64,000 nucleotides of DNA from Polyangia bacterium (GTDB lineage Bacteria > Myxococcota_A > Polyangia > Nannocystales > Nannocystaceae): contig JAUIKS010000001.1 of NCBI GenBank assembly GCA_030430565.1, forward strand, positions 310,001 through 374,000, written 5' to 3'. This document shows, in pieces, positions 57,483-64,000 of this stretch (positions are counted from its first letter, which is position 1; every line of letters starts with the position of its first letter). A program made the position numbers and the translations under genes. Under the pieces are notes generated by a model. That model did not search any database. It was not told the DNA's origin and saw nothing but the letters and a program-made list of their open reading frames with translations.

Positions 57483-58292
57483 CTAGCGCCGCTTGCCGCT
57501 CGGCTCGTCCTGATTGATCAACACCGGCGTGTCGCCGTCGGTGATGATCAGCTTCGCGTTCGGCGAGCTTGCGAGGCGCTCGAGGACCTCGAGGCTGCGC
57601 CACTCGATGATCTCGTCGGACAGGCCGTCGGCGAGCACCTTCTGGGCGTCGCGGACGCCCTCCGCCTCGATCTTCTTGCGCTGCGCCTCCTGCTGCTCGC
57701 GCTGCAGCACGAACTGCATGCGCTGCGCCTCCTGCTCGGCCTCGAGCTTGCCCTCGATCGCGCCGTACAGGCCCGGAGGGAGGCTGATGCTCTTGAGCAG
57801 CACCGCCTCGATCGTGAAGCCGCGCTGCGCCAAGAGGTTGTCCATCTCCTTGCGGATCTCCTCCTCGATCTCGGCGCGCTTGCCCGAGTGCATGTCCTTG
57901 GCGAAGAAGCGCGCGCAGATGTCCGCGGAGGCCGAGCGGAACACGCTCAGGATCAGCACGTTCTCGTAGTCGAGGCCGACCTCGCGGATCACGTCGGGCG
58001 CCTTCTCCGGCTCGATGTGGTAGAGGATCGAGATCTCGGCGCTGACGTTGAGGCCCTCCTTCGACGGCAGGTTGAGCTGGACCTCGCGGTTGACGGTCCG
58101 CGTGGGCACGCGGTGCATCCGGCTGGTCAGGTAGTTGATCCCGACGGGACCTGGCTGATAGACCCTGTCACCGAGCTTGCCCCAGCGGCTCTTGACGCCG
58201 ACCTCGCCCGGGCGGACGATCGCGCAGCCGCTGGCGAGCGCCGCCGAGGTCAGGAGCGCGAGCGCGCTGTAGAGTGTGTTCTTACCGTTCAC
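57483..58292 (-). CDS. Prohibitin-like SPFH lipoprotein
   Basis: The 269-residue protein has a lipoprotein signal (TSAALASGCAIV) and then the SPFH/prohibitin domain: VRPGEVGVKSRWGKL, VGINYLTSRMHRVPTRTV, SAEISILYHIEP, and a helical coiled region (EGKLEAEQEAQRMQFVLQRE, AQRKKIEAEG). Prohibitins form oligomeric rings that organise membranes. Unusually it is a predicted lipoprotein rather than an inner-membrane helix-anchored protein, so it could act at the outer membrane or periplasm. GTG start after GGAGAA. It follows the hybrid kinase gene by ~90 nt, with a hairpin between. Confidence 0.85.
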   Translation of the reverse strand: MNGKNTLYSALALLTSAALASGCAIVRPGEVGVKSRWGKLGDRVYQPGPVGINYLTSRMHRVPTRTVNREVQLNLPSKEGLNVSAEISILYHIEPEKAPDVIREVGLDYENVLILSVFRSASADICARFFAKDMHSGKRAEIEEEIRKEMDNLLAQRGFTIEAVLLKSISLPPGLYGAIEGKLEAEQEAQRMQFVLQREQQEAQRKKIEAEGVRDAQKVLADGLSDEIIEWRSLEVLERLASSPNAKLIITDGDTPVLINQDEPSGKRR

Positions 58293-58358
58293 GATTCTCC
58301 TCTCCCTGGTGCCAGGACGCTGCGGGCGCGCTAGAAATTCACGTCGCGCGCGCGCCAG

Positions 58359-58375
58359 CGGGGGTCGAGCCCCCG
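58359..58375 (-). terminator. Hairpin after hybrid histidine kinase gene
   Basis: CGGGGG and CCCCCG form a 6-bp GC stem around a 5-base loop just downstream of the kinase stop on the minus strand. No T-run follows, so attenuation rather than full termination is possible. Confidence 0.4.
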
Positions 58376-58383
58376 GGGGGTGC

Positions 58384-61080
58384 TCACCAGCTCGCGCGCT
58401 CGCGCTCGAGCGCGGCGAGGAAGCGATGATACAGCGTGTCGGTCTGGGCCGCGCGGCGGGCGAGCTCGTCGTCGACCGCGCCGGCCTCGGCGGCGGCGTC
58501 TTGCAGCGCGTCGGCGTGGGCCGCGAGCTCGCGCGCGCCCAGCGTCGCGCTGTTGCCCTTGAGCGTGTGCGCGGCCGTGTGCAGCGCTGCGGCGTCGCGC
58601 TCAGCCGCCGCGCGCTGGAGCTGCGCGACGAGCTCGCCGACGGTGATGAGGAAGTCGTCGATGAACTCGCCGAGCTCCTCGCGGTCGTCGGTCCCGAGCA
58701 TTTCGAACAGCCCCGCGAACGCGTCGGTGTCCAGCGCGGGCGACCGCGCGGGCGCGCGCGGTGACGCGGGCAGCGGCGTGGGCGACGACGTGGGCGATGA
58801 CGTGGGCGCGCGGCCCGAACGCGCGTACGCGACCAGCACGCGCTCGAGATCGCGGATCCGGTACGGCTTGCTGATGTACTCGTCCATGCCGGCGTCGAGG
58901 CAGCGCTGGCGGTCCTGCATCGTCGCGTTGGCGGTGACGGCGACGATGAACGGCTGCTCGATCCCCGGGAGCGCGCGGATCAGGGCGGTCGCCCCGAGCC
59001 CGTCGAGCTCGGGCATGTGCACGTCCATCAAGATCACGTCGTAGCCCCGCTCCTGTATCGCGATGACCGCCTCCTCGCCGTTGGCGACCGCGTCCGAGCG
59101 CAGCCCGAGGCGCTCGAGCGAGAGCTGGGCGACGCGCTGGTTGTTGCGGTTGTCCTCGGCCAAGAGCACGCGCAGCCCCTTGAGCGCGGGACGGCGCGCG
59201 GCGTGATCGCGGCGCGATCGCGCGTCGCCGACGTCGGCCCCGGCGTCGGGGGCGAACAGCGAGAGCAGCACGTTGTAGAGGCGCGAGGGTTTGAGCGGCT
59301 TGGTCAGGAACGCGCTGAACAGCGCGAGCTCCGAGTTCGGCTCGCGCTGCCCGAGCGAGGTCAGCATGAGCAGCGGCACGCGCTCGCAGCCGGGCAGCTC
59401 GCGGATCCTTCGCGCGAGCGTGAGGCCGTCCATCCCCGGCATGTGCATGTCGAGGACGGCGCATTCGAAGCGCTCGTCGGCGCCTCGGCGCGCGGCGAGG
59501 GCCGCGAGCGCCTCGCGGCCGGAGCGGACGGTGTGCGGCCGCAGGCCCCAGGACTCGAGGTAGCGCTCGACGATCTTCAGGTTGGTCGCGTTGTCGTCGA
59601 CGACCAGCGCGCGTCGACCCGCGAGCGCCTCGCTCGGGCCCTCGAGGTAGCGCGGGCGGACGTAGGGCGCGGGCGCGCCCGTCATCGTGAAGCGAAAGGT
59701 CGAGCCGACGCCCAGCTCGCTCTCGACCCAGATACGCCCGCCCATCGCCTCGACCAAGCGTTTGCAGATCGAGAGCCCGAGCCCGGTGCCGCCGAAGCGC
59801 CGCGTCGTCGACTCATCCTCCTGCGTGAAGGCGTCAAACAGGCGCCCGATCGCCTCGGCCTTGATGCCGATCCCGGTGTCGCGCACGCCGAAGGAGAGCC
59901 GGACGCGCTCGTCCCCGTCGACGACGGGCTCGGCGGTGACCGTGACGACGATCTCGCCCTCCGACGTGAACTTGACCGCGTTGCCGATCAAATTGACGAG
60001 GATCTGCTGCACCCGCGTCGGGTCGCCGACGAGCCCGACCGGGACGTCCTGATCGATGTGGAAGGCGAGCTCGACGCGCTTCGCCGCCGCCGCGACGGCC
60101 AGGACCTCGACCGAGTTCTCGACGCACTCGCGCACGCTCATGGGCACGCGCTCGATCTGCAGCTCGCCCGCCTCGATCTTCGAGAAGTCGAGGATGTCGT
60201 TGATCAGCGCGAGCAGGGCCTCGCCGCTGCTGCGCACGATCTCGGTGAAGCTGCGCTGCTCCGCGTTGAGCTCGGTCTCGAGCAGCAGCCCGGTCATGCC
60301 GATGACCGCGTTCATCGGCGTGCGTATCTCATGGGACATGTTGGCTAAGAACTCGCTCTTCGCCGCGCTCGCGCGCTCGGCTCGCTGACGCGCGCGCTCG
60401 GCCGCGTCGCGCGAGGCGGCGGCCTCGTCGCGGGCGGCCTCGGCGACGTCGCGCGCGGCCTCGGCCTCTTCGCGGGCGCGCTGCAGCAGCGCGCGCGCGC
60501 GGTGCCGCTGCAGCTCAAACGAGATCGAGGCCAGCGTCGCGCAGAGCATGATGCCGCCGGTCCCGATCAGCTGCGCCTGCCAGCCCTCGGGCTTGGGGTC
60601 GAGCGTGAGCCCCAGCGACGTGTAGATCCCGACGACCCCGACGGTGACCAGCGCGCCGCTGCGGACGCCGCTGAGGTACACGATGATCGAGGGCAGGATC
60701 ATCATGCCGAGCATCGGCGGGCTCTCGAGCGAGCCGAACTCGAAGGCCGACAGCGCCAGGCTCACGAGCCCGATGAGCCCCAGGAGGAGCCCGGCGCGGG
60801 TCACCGCGAGCCCGAGGCGCGTGGCCACGAGCAGCGCGGGGCAGGCGACCCAGAGGATCAGCAGCTTGCCGAACAGCGAGTACTGGCCGGCGCGCCAGTG
60901 GTCGGCGAGGGGCCCGAGCGCGACGACCGTGCCGATCAGGAAGAACATCGCCGCGACTCGAGCGCGGCGCAGCTCGTCGTTGTCGGCGGCGCGCGTCGGC
61001 GGGTAGACCAGCGCGTCGAGGAGCCGGGAGAGCCGGGCGCGCAGCGCCTCCGGCTCGCTCTCGTCGACCCCGCGCTCCAC
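58384..61080 (-). CDS. Membrane hybrid histidine kinase: HisKA-HATPase-REC-REC-Hpt
   Basis: The 898-residue protein has about six membrane helices (~45-190), a coiled coil (~195-240), HisKA with [11 protein letters not shown] (phospho-His ~249), HATPase ([21 protein letters not shown]), a first receiver with [12 protein letters not shown] (Asp ~542), a second receiver with [12 protein letters not shown] (Asp ~685) and an Hpt domain with [13 protein letters not shown] (His ~836). All phosphorelay residues are present, giving an internal relay. The sensor is a simple 6-helix membrane domain without a known ligand. The GTG start has TACCCT 6 nt upstream. The target regulator is not adjacent. Confidence 0.92.
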   Translation of the reverse strand: MERGVDESEPEALRARLSRLLDALVYPPTRAADNDELRRARVAAMFFLIGTVVALGPLADHWRAGQYSLFGKLLILWVACPALLVATRLGLAVTRAGLLLGLIGLVSLALSAFEFGSLESPPMLGMMILPSIIVYLSGVRSGALVTVGVVGIYTSLGLTLDPKPEGWQAQLIGTGGIMLCATLASISFELQRHRARALLQRAREEAEAARDVAEAARDEAAASRDAAERARQRAERASAAKSEFLANMSHEIRTPMNAVIGMTGLLLETELNAEQRSFTEIVRSSGEALLALINDILDFSKIEAGELQIERVPMSVRECVENSVEVLAVAAAAKRVELAFHIDQDVPVGLVGDPTRVQQILVNLIGNAVKFTSEGEIVVTVTAEPVVDGDERVRLSFGVRDTGIGIKAEAIGRLFDAFTQEDESTTRRFGGTGLGLSICKRLVEAMGGRIWVESELGVGSTFRFTMTGAPAPYVRPRYLEGPSEALAGRRALVVDDNATNLKIVERYLESWGLRPHTVRSGREALAALAARRGADERFECAVLDMHMPGMDGLTLARRIRELPGCERVPLLMLTSLGQREPNSELALFSAFLTKPLKPSRLYNVLLSLFAPDAGADVGDARSRRDHAARRPALKGLRVLLAEDNRNNQRVAQLSLERLGLRSDAVANGEEAVIAIQERGYDVILMDVHMPELDGLGATALIRALPGIEQPFIVAVTANATMQDRQRCLDAGMDEYISKPYRIRDLERVLVAYARSGRAPTSSPTSSPTPLPASPRAPARSPALDTDAFAGLFEMLGTDDREELGEFIDDFLITVGELVAQLQRAAAERDAAALHTAAHTLKGNSATLGARELAAHADALQDAAAEAGAVDDELARRAAQTDTLYHRFLAALERERASW

Positions 61081-61086
61081 CCGGGG

Positions 61087-61092
61087 AGGGTA
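61087..61092 (-). promoter_or_regulatory. -10 hexamer TACCCT of hybrid kinase gene
   Basis: On the minus strand TACCCT ends 6 nt before the GTG at 61080. Confidence 0.5.
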
Positions 61093-61202
61093 CTACCGCG
61101 ACGACATAGCGAGCCTCGCCCGCGCGCGAAACCACGGCGCGTTAGGGCGCGTGTCAGCTCGGGCGCGTCGGGGCGGCTGCGAACGCGCGGGAGCGCGCGG
61201 CG

Positions 61203-62126
61203 TCACGATCGTCGGTCGACCTCGGCGCGGCGCAGGAAGTCCGCGAGCGCCGGCTCCAGCGAGCTCATGTGATCGCCCGGCACGCGCTCAATCGACAGCA
61301 TCGACTCGCGCGCGCCGGGTCGCGCCATCGTCGCCTCGGCGTTCTTGATGAACCACGGGTCGTCGTCGCCGATGTACGCGACGTGCTCGCGCACCATCTG
61401 ATCGAGATGCGGGCCGAGCACCCGCAGCTCGCACTCCATCGGGTCCTGCGGGTCGAAGCGGATCAGCCGGCTGTTGCGCTTGGACTCCGCCCAGCGCCCG
61501 AAGGTGCTGGGCACGTAGAGGCCGCCGCAGCTGCCGGTGCGGCGGACCGGCTCGTCGTTGAACAGCGAGAGCATGGCCGCCACGCCGCCGCCGATCGAGT
61601 GCCCGAAGGCGTATACGCGCGCGCCGTCGATCTGGGGTCGCGCGTGGATCCAGCGCACGGCGGCGCGGGCGTCGTCGAGCTCGCCGCGCAGCAGCTCGAA
61701 GCGCCCCGGGTTGCCGTTCTCGCCCCGCAGCGTCGGGCACAGCACGGCCCAGCCCGCCCCGCGAAACGGCTCGGTCGCGGCGAAGGCCGCGGGCGTGAAC
61801 ACGAAGTCGTTGTGGAAGTAGACGAGCGCCGGCGCCGGGATCGTCGCGGTGCGCGTCACCGGCAGCGGGCGCGCGTACCAGGCCATGAGCTCGAGCTCGC
61901 CCGAGCGGTAGCGGATCTGCTCAACACCGTCGGGCGGGTCGTGCTCCGCCCACTTCGACGGGCTCGGGCCGTCGATCGAGAGCGCGGTCTGAAACCGCGC
62001 GTGCGCGCTGCGGAAGTCGACGGGCTCGCGGCCGCCGGCGCGCGGCGAGCTCGACTCGACGCGCGGGCTGCAGGCGGCGAGCGCGAGCGCTGGGAGCCCG
62101 CGCAGCAGGGGTCGTCGCCGGATCAT
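61203..62126 (-). CDS. Lipoprotein alpha/beta hydrolase
   Basis: The 307-residue protein has an Arg-rich start and a lipoprotein-type signal (LRGLPALALAACSP). The hydrolase core shows VYFHNDFVF (oxyanion strand region), LCPTLRGENGNPG, VYAFGHSIGGG with nucleophile Ser (~175), and near the end RVPGDHMSSLEPAL with the catalytic His; the acid is probably Asp in IGDDDPWF. This matches the S9/dienelactone-like esterase group. Substrate is unknown; it would act in the periplasm. Start after TAGGAT 7 nt upstream. The methyltransferase gene lies 10 nt upstream, so the two may form an operon despite the separate -10. Confidence 0.83.
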   Translation of the reverse strand: MIRRRPLLRGLPALALAACSPRVESSSPRAGGREPVDFRSAHARFQTALSIDGPSPSKWAEHDPPDGVEQIRYRSGELELMAWYARPLPVTRTATIPAPALVYFHNDFVFTPAAFAATEPFRGAGWAVLCPTLRGENGNPGRFELLRGELDDARAAVRWIHARPQIDGARVYAFGHSIGGGVAAMLSLFNDEPVRRTGSCGGLYVPSTFGRWAESKRNSRLIRFDPQDPMECELRVLGPHLDQMVREHVAYIGDDDPWFIKNAEATMARPGARESMLSIERVPGDHMSSLEPALADFLRRAEVDRRS

Positions 62127-62133
62127 CGCGACG

Positions 62134-62139
62134 ATCCTA
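62134..62139 (-). promoter_or_regulatory. Extended -10 TGC-TAGGAT of hydrolase gene
   Basis: On the minus strand TAGGAT, preceded by TGC, ends 7 nt before the ATG at 62126. It overlaps the last codons and stop of the upstream methyltransferase gene. Confidence 0.45.
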
Positions 62140-62844
62140 GCACCCGCCGGGCGCGGCGAGCTCGAAGCACAGCAGCATCGGCTCGCCGATGTACTTGCGC
62201 GCGCTCGGGGAGCGCGACGCGGTCGCGGCGTCCATCGCGTGCTCGGACATGGTCCGGATCTCGAGGCCCGCGCCGACGATCGCCATCACGTAGTCGGAGA
62301 CGGTGTGGTCGACCCCCTCGATCTGGATCTTCTCGGCGTCGGGCTCAGGCGCGCCTCGGTTGCCGCCCACGCGAAAGCGCGCGTGCAGGCCCCGTCGAAA
62401 CATCTCGGGGTGGAGGTCCGCGATCACGACGCGGCCGCCCGGGCGCGCGACGCGGGCGAACTCCCGCAGCGCGCCCGCGAGGTCCTCGAGGTGCTCGAGC
62501 ACGAGCGAGCAGAGCACGAGGTCGAACGCGTCGTCGGCCAGCGGCACGCCGGCGCGCAGGTCGTGCTCGATCAGCGTCAGCGTCGCGGGCGGACGCTTGC
62601 GCCGCAGCTCCTGCAGCATGCCCCGCGAGAAGTCCACGCCGGTCACCCGCGCGCCGGCGCGCGCGAGCGGGAGCGCGTGGCGGCCGGTGCCGCAGCCGAT
62701 GTCGGCGATCGTGTCCCCGGGGTCAGGCCCGATCAGGCGCGCGACGATCGGCCGCTCGAGCGCGATCACGGCGTTGTCGTAGTCGTCGTAGTAGGGCGCC
62801 CAGCGGTCGTAGCCCTGGCGCGGCGGCAGCGTCGGCAGGTTCAT
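62137..62844 (-). CDS. Class I SAM-dependent methyltransferase, UbiE/BioC-like
   Basis: The 235-residue cytoplasmic protein has YDRWAPYYDDYDNAV at the start, motif I ADIGCGTGRHALPLARAG (~47), GVDFSRGMLQELRRK, motif with FDLVLCSLVLEHLEDL (~110) and RPGGRVVIADLHPEMF. These are the standard motifs of small-molecule methyltransferases of the Methyltransf_11 group. The substrate is unknown. GGCGAG lies ahead of the ATG as ribosome site. It follows the glycosidase gene by 15 nt and precedes the hydrolase gene by 10 nt, so all three may be one operon. Confidence 0.87.
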   Translation of the reverse strand: MNLPTLPPRQGYDRWAPYYDDYDNAVIALERPIVARLIGPDPGDTIADIGCGTGRHALPLARAGARVTGVDFSRGMLQELRRKRPPATLTLIEHDLRAGVPLADDAFDLVLCSLVLEHLEDLAGALREFARVARPGGRVVIADLHPEMFRRGLHARFRVGGNRGAPEPDAEKIQIEGVDHTVSDYVMAIVGAGLEIRTMSEHAMDAATASRSPSARKYIGEPMLLCFELAAPGGC

Positions 62845-62859
62845 CAGCTCGCCTCTTGA

Positions 62860-64000
62860 TCATCGCGAGCGCTCGAGGTCCACCGCGACCAGCGAGTGGG
62901 CGGGCAGCGTCACCGCGACGCGCGTCACCGACTGCGACCACGTCGGCGTCGTGATCGGGACCGGCCCCGCGCCGCTGGGTCGATCGGGGCGGTCCGGCGC
63001 GAACGCCTCGGCGCCGGTCACCGACCAGCCCGATGGGACATCAAGGCTGAGCTCCCGCGCCGCCTCGAGGTCGCGGTTGAGCGCGACCACGGCCGCGCGG
63101 GCGCGATCGTCATCCACGAAGGCGGCGGCGTGGATCACCGGGTACTCCAAGGTCTCCGCGCCCACCGGCGCGCTCGCGCGGGCCGCCCGCTCGACCGCGA
63201 GCGGGACCGTCTCGGCGTGCAGCCGCGCCGCGATCATCGCGGTGGTCTGCAGCGAGGGCGCGTCGAAGACCCCGCCCGCGCCGTCCGCTCGCAGCGGGTT
63301 GTACCATGTCTCAAAGAGCAGCTCGTCGGAGCCCTCGAAGTTGAGCGCCATGTGCTGGCAGGCGTAGGCGACCCCCTCCTGCGCGTAGAGCAGCAGCATG
63401 TCGGCGATCCCCAGGCCGACGATCGCCTGCTCGCCGCGTTCGAAGCGGCTGCCGGCGAAGAAGCCCGCGACGTGATACTCGGTGACCGCGAGCTCCAGCG
63501 GCGCGCCGCGGCGCTCGCCGATCGCGGTGAGTCGCTCGCGCAGCGCGGCGAAGCCGGGGCGGTAGAGCTCGGCGCCGGCGACGATGAACTGCAGATCGTT
63601 GATGTCCTCGAGGCCCTGCGTCTCGGCGTCGTCGACGTGGTAGTGATGCACCACCACCGCCTCGACCGAGGGCTCTAGCAGCAGCGGGTCGAGGGCCGCG
63701 AGCGCGGCGTCGGTGCCCGCGCCCCAGGCGTTCATGTCCGCCATCGACAGCGGGACCCACAGGCGCGCGTCGGGGGAGCGAGCGCGCGTCGTCGCGGCGT
63801 ACTCGAGCGCCCGCGCGGCGTAGTCGGCGGGCTCCGAGGCCGGGCGCCCGTGCCACGGCGGATCGCCGCCGTGCAGCGCCTCGGGGTTGGCGTAGGAGTA
63901 CTTCCCGGTCGCGCTGTAGCCGGTGTTCCACAGCGCGTGGATCTCGTTGCCGAGCTCGAACCAACGGACGCCGTAGGGCGCCTCGCGGCCCCAGTGCTGA
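62860..64000 (-). CDS. GH51-like alpha-L-arabinofuranosidase, 5'-truncated by window edge
   Basis: The frame is open from the stop at 62860 to the right edge of the window, so the start lies outside. Near the edge it reads HWGREAPYGVRWFELGNEIHALWNTGY; the Glu of GNE is the likely acid/base of a clan GH-A glycosidase. EVVVVHHY-like and LAVTEYHVAGFF follow; the Glu of TEY is the likely nucleophile. NETVPLAVERA-type and a C-terminal beta-sandwich ending VTLPAHSLVAVDLERS complete a GH51 layout. It would release arabinose from plant polymers. It seems to lead the methyltransferase-hydrolase cluster. Confidence 0.8.
   Translation of the reverse strand, partial: QHWGREAPYGVRWFELGNEIHALWNTGYSATGKYSYANPEALHGGDPPWHGRPASEPADYAARALEYAATTRARSPDARLWVPLSMADMNAWGAGTDAALAALDPLLLEPSVEAVVVHHYHVDDAETQGLEDINDLQFIVAGAELYRPGFAALRERLTAIGERRGAPLELAVTEYHVAGFFAGSRFERGEQAIVGLGIADMLLLYAQEGVAYACQHMALNFEGSDELLFETWYNPLRADGAGGVFDAPSLQTTAMIAARLHAETVPLAVERAARASAPVGAETLEYPVIHAAAFVDDDRARAAVVALNRDLEAARELSLDVPSGWSVTGAEAFAPDRPDRPSGAGPVPITTPTWSQSVTRVAVTLPAHSLVAVDLERSR

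Overview
The window is very GC-rich, densely coded on both strands, and most likely chromosomal DNA of a myxobacterium of the Nannocystis/Enhygromyxa/Plesiocystis kind. The grounds are four large eukaryotic-like Ser/Thr kinases (three with TPR tails), a kinase-AAA-histidine kinase giant, many lipoproteins with Ser/Thr/Gly/Asp-rich linkers, two MYXO-CTERM-type C-termini (1085-2440 and 49221-51098), an ADYC-domain lipoprotein, a DUF2330 protein and PHM-like/cytochrome-like lipoproteins. This assignment is an inference from gene content. I see no rRNA, tRNA, CRISPR array, insertion sequence or phage module.

Layout. 1-5.3 kb: 3' end of a pentapeptide-repeat protein, secreted trypsin-like protease, membrane-anchored LCMT-type methyltransferase, APH-like kinase, glutathione S-transferase. 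5.3-13.2 kb: kinase with TPRs, GIDE-domain membrane protein, CAP-like lipoprotein, arylsulfotransferase-like lipoprotein, DUF899 protein. 13.2-16.5 kb: GbsR/MarR-type regulator overlapping a PEP-synthase/rifampin-phosphotransferase-like enzyme, divergent from the DUF899 gene and with a perfect operator-like palindrome between them. 16.5-25.4 kb: polytopic membrane protein, copper-monooxygenase-like lipoprotein, radical SAM protein overlapping NudC, zinc-ribbon protein, radical SAM/SPASM protein, membrane protein, two-CXXCH lipoprotein. 25.4-31.5 kb: kinase with an N-terminal repeated peptide, ADYC lipoprotein, membrane metallophosphoesterase. 31.5-35.0 kb: two-gene operon of an extended polyprenyl synthase and a PAP2-diiron fusion. 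35-43.2 kb: large lipoprotein, acidic-tract protein, TPR protein, response regulator, thioesterase, third TPR kinase. 43.6-49.2 kb: kinase/AAA/GAF/histidine kinase. 49.2-55.5 kb: DUF2330 protein, damaged lipoprotein, pectate-lyase-like protein, exported methyltransferase-like protein, deoxyribosyltransferase-Nudix fusion, frameshifted gene. 55.5-64 kb: polytopic kinase, prohibitin-like lipoprotein, hybrid histidine kinase, hydrolase, methyltransferase, and the 3' part of a GH51-like arabinofuranosidase.

The signalling genes share parts. Three kinases have the same order of kinase, single membrane helix, Cys-containing extracytoplasmic stretch and TPRs, so they look like paralogous receptors. 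The lipoproteins, protease, pectate-lyase-like and GH51-like proteins fit a surface-active, polymer-degrading bacterium. The likeliest new biochemistry is the prenyl synthase/PAP2-diiron pair at 31559-35019.

At least 16 start codons are preceded, after 6-9 bases, by a TANNNY hexamer (TACAAC, TACTAT, TACGAT and similar), with no Shine-Dalgarno sequence. This implies leaderless transcripts as a common expression mode, and it was used to choose several starts. Other genes have clear GGAG-type ribosome sites.
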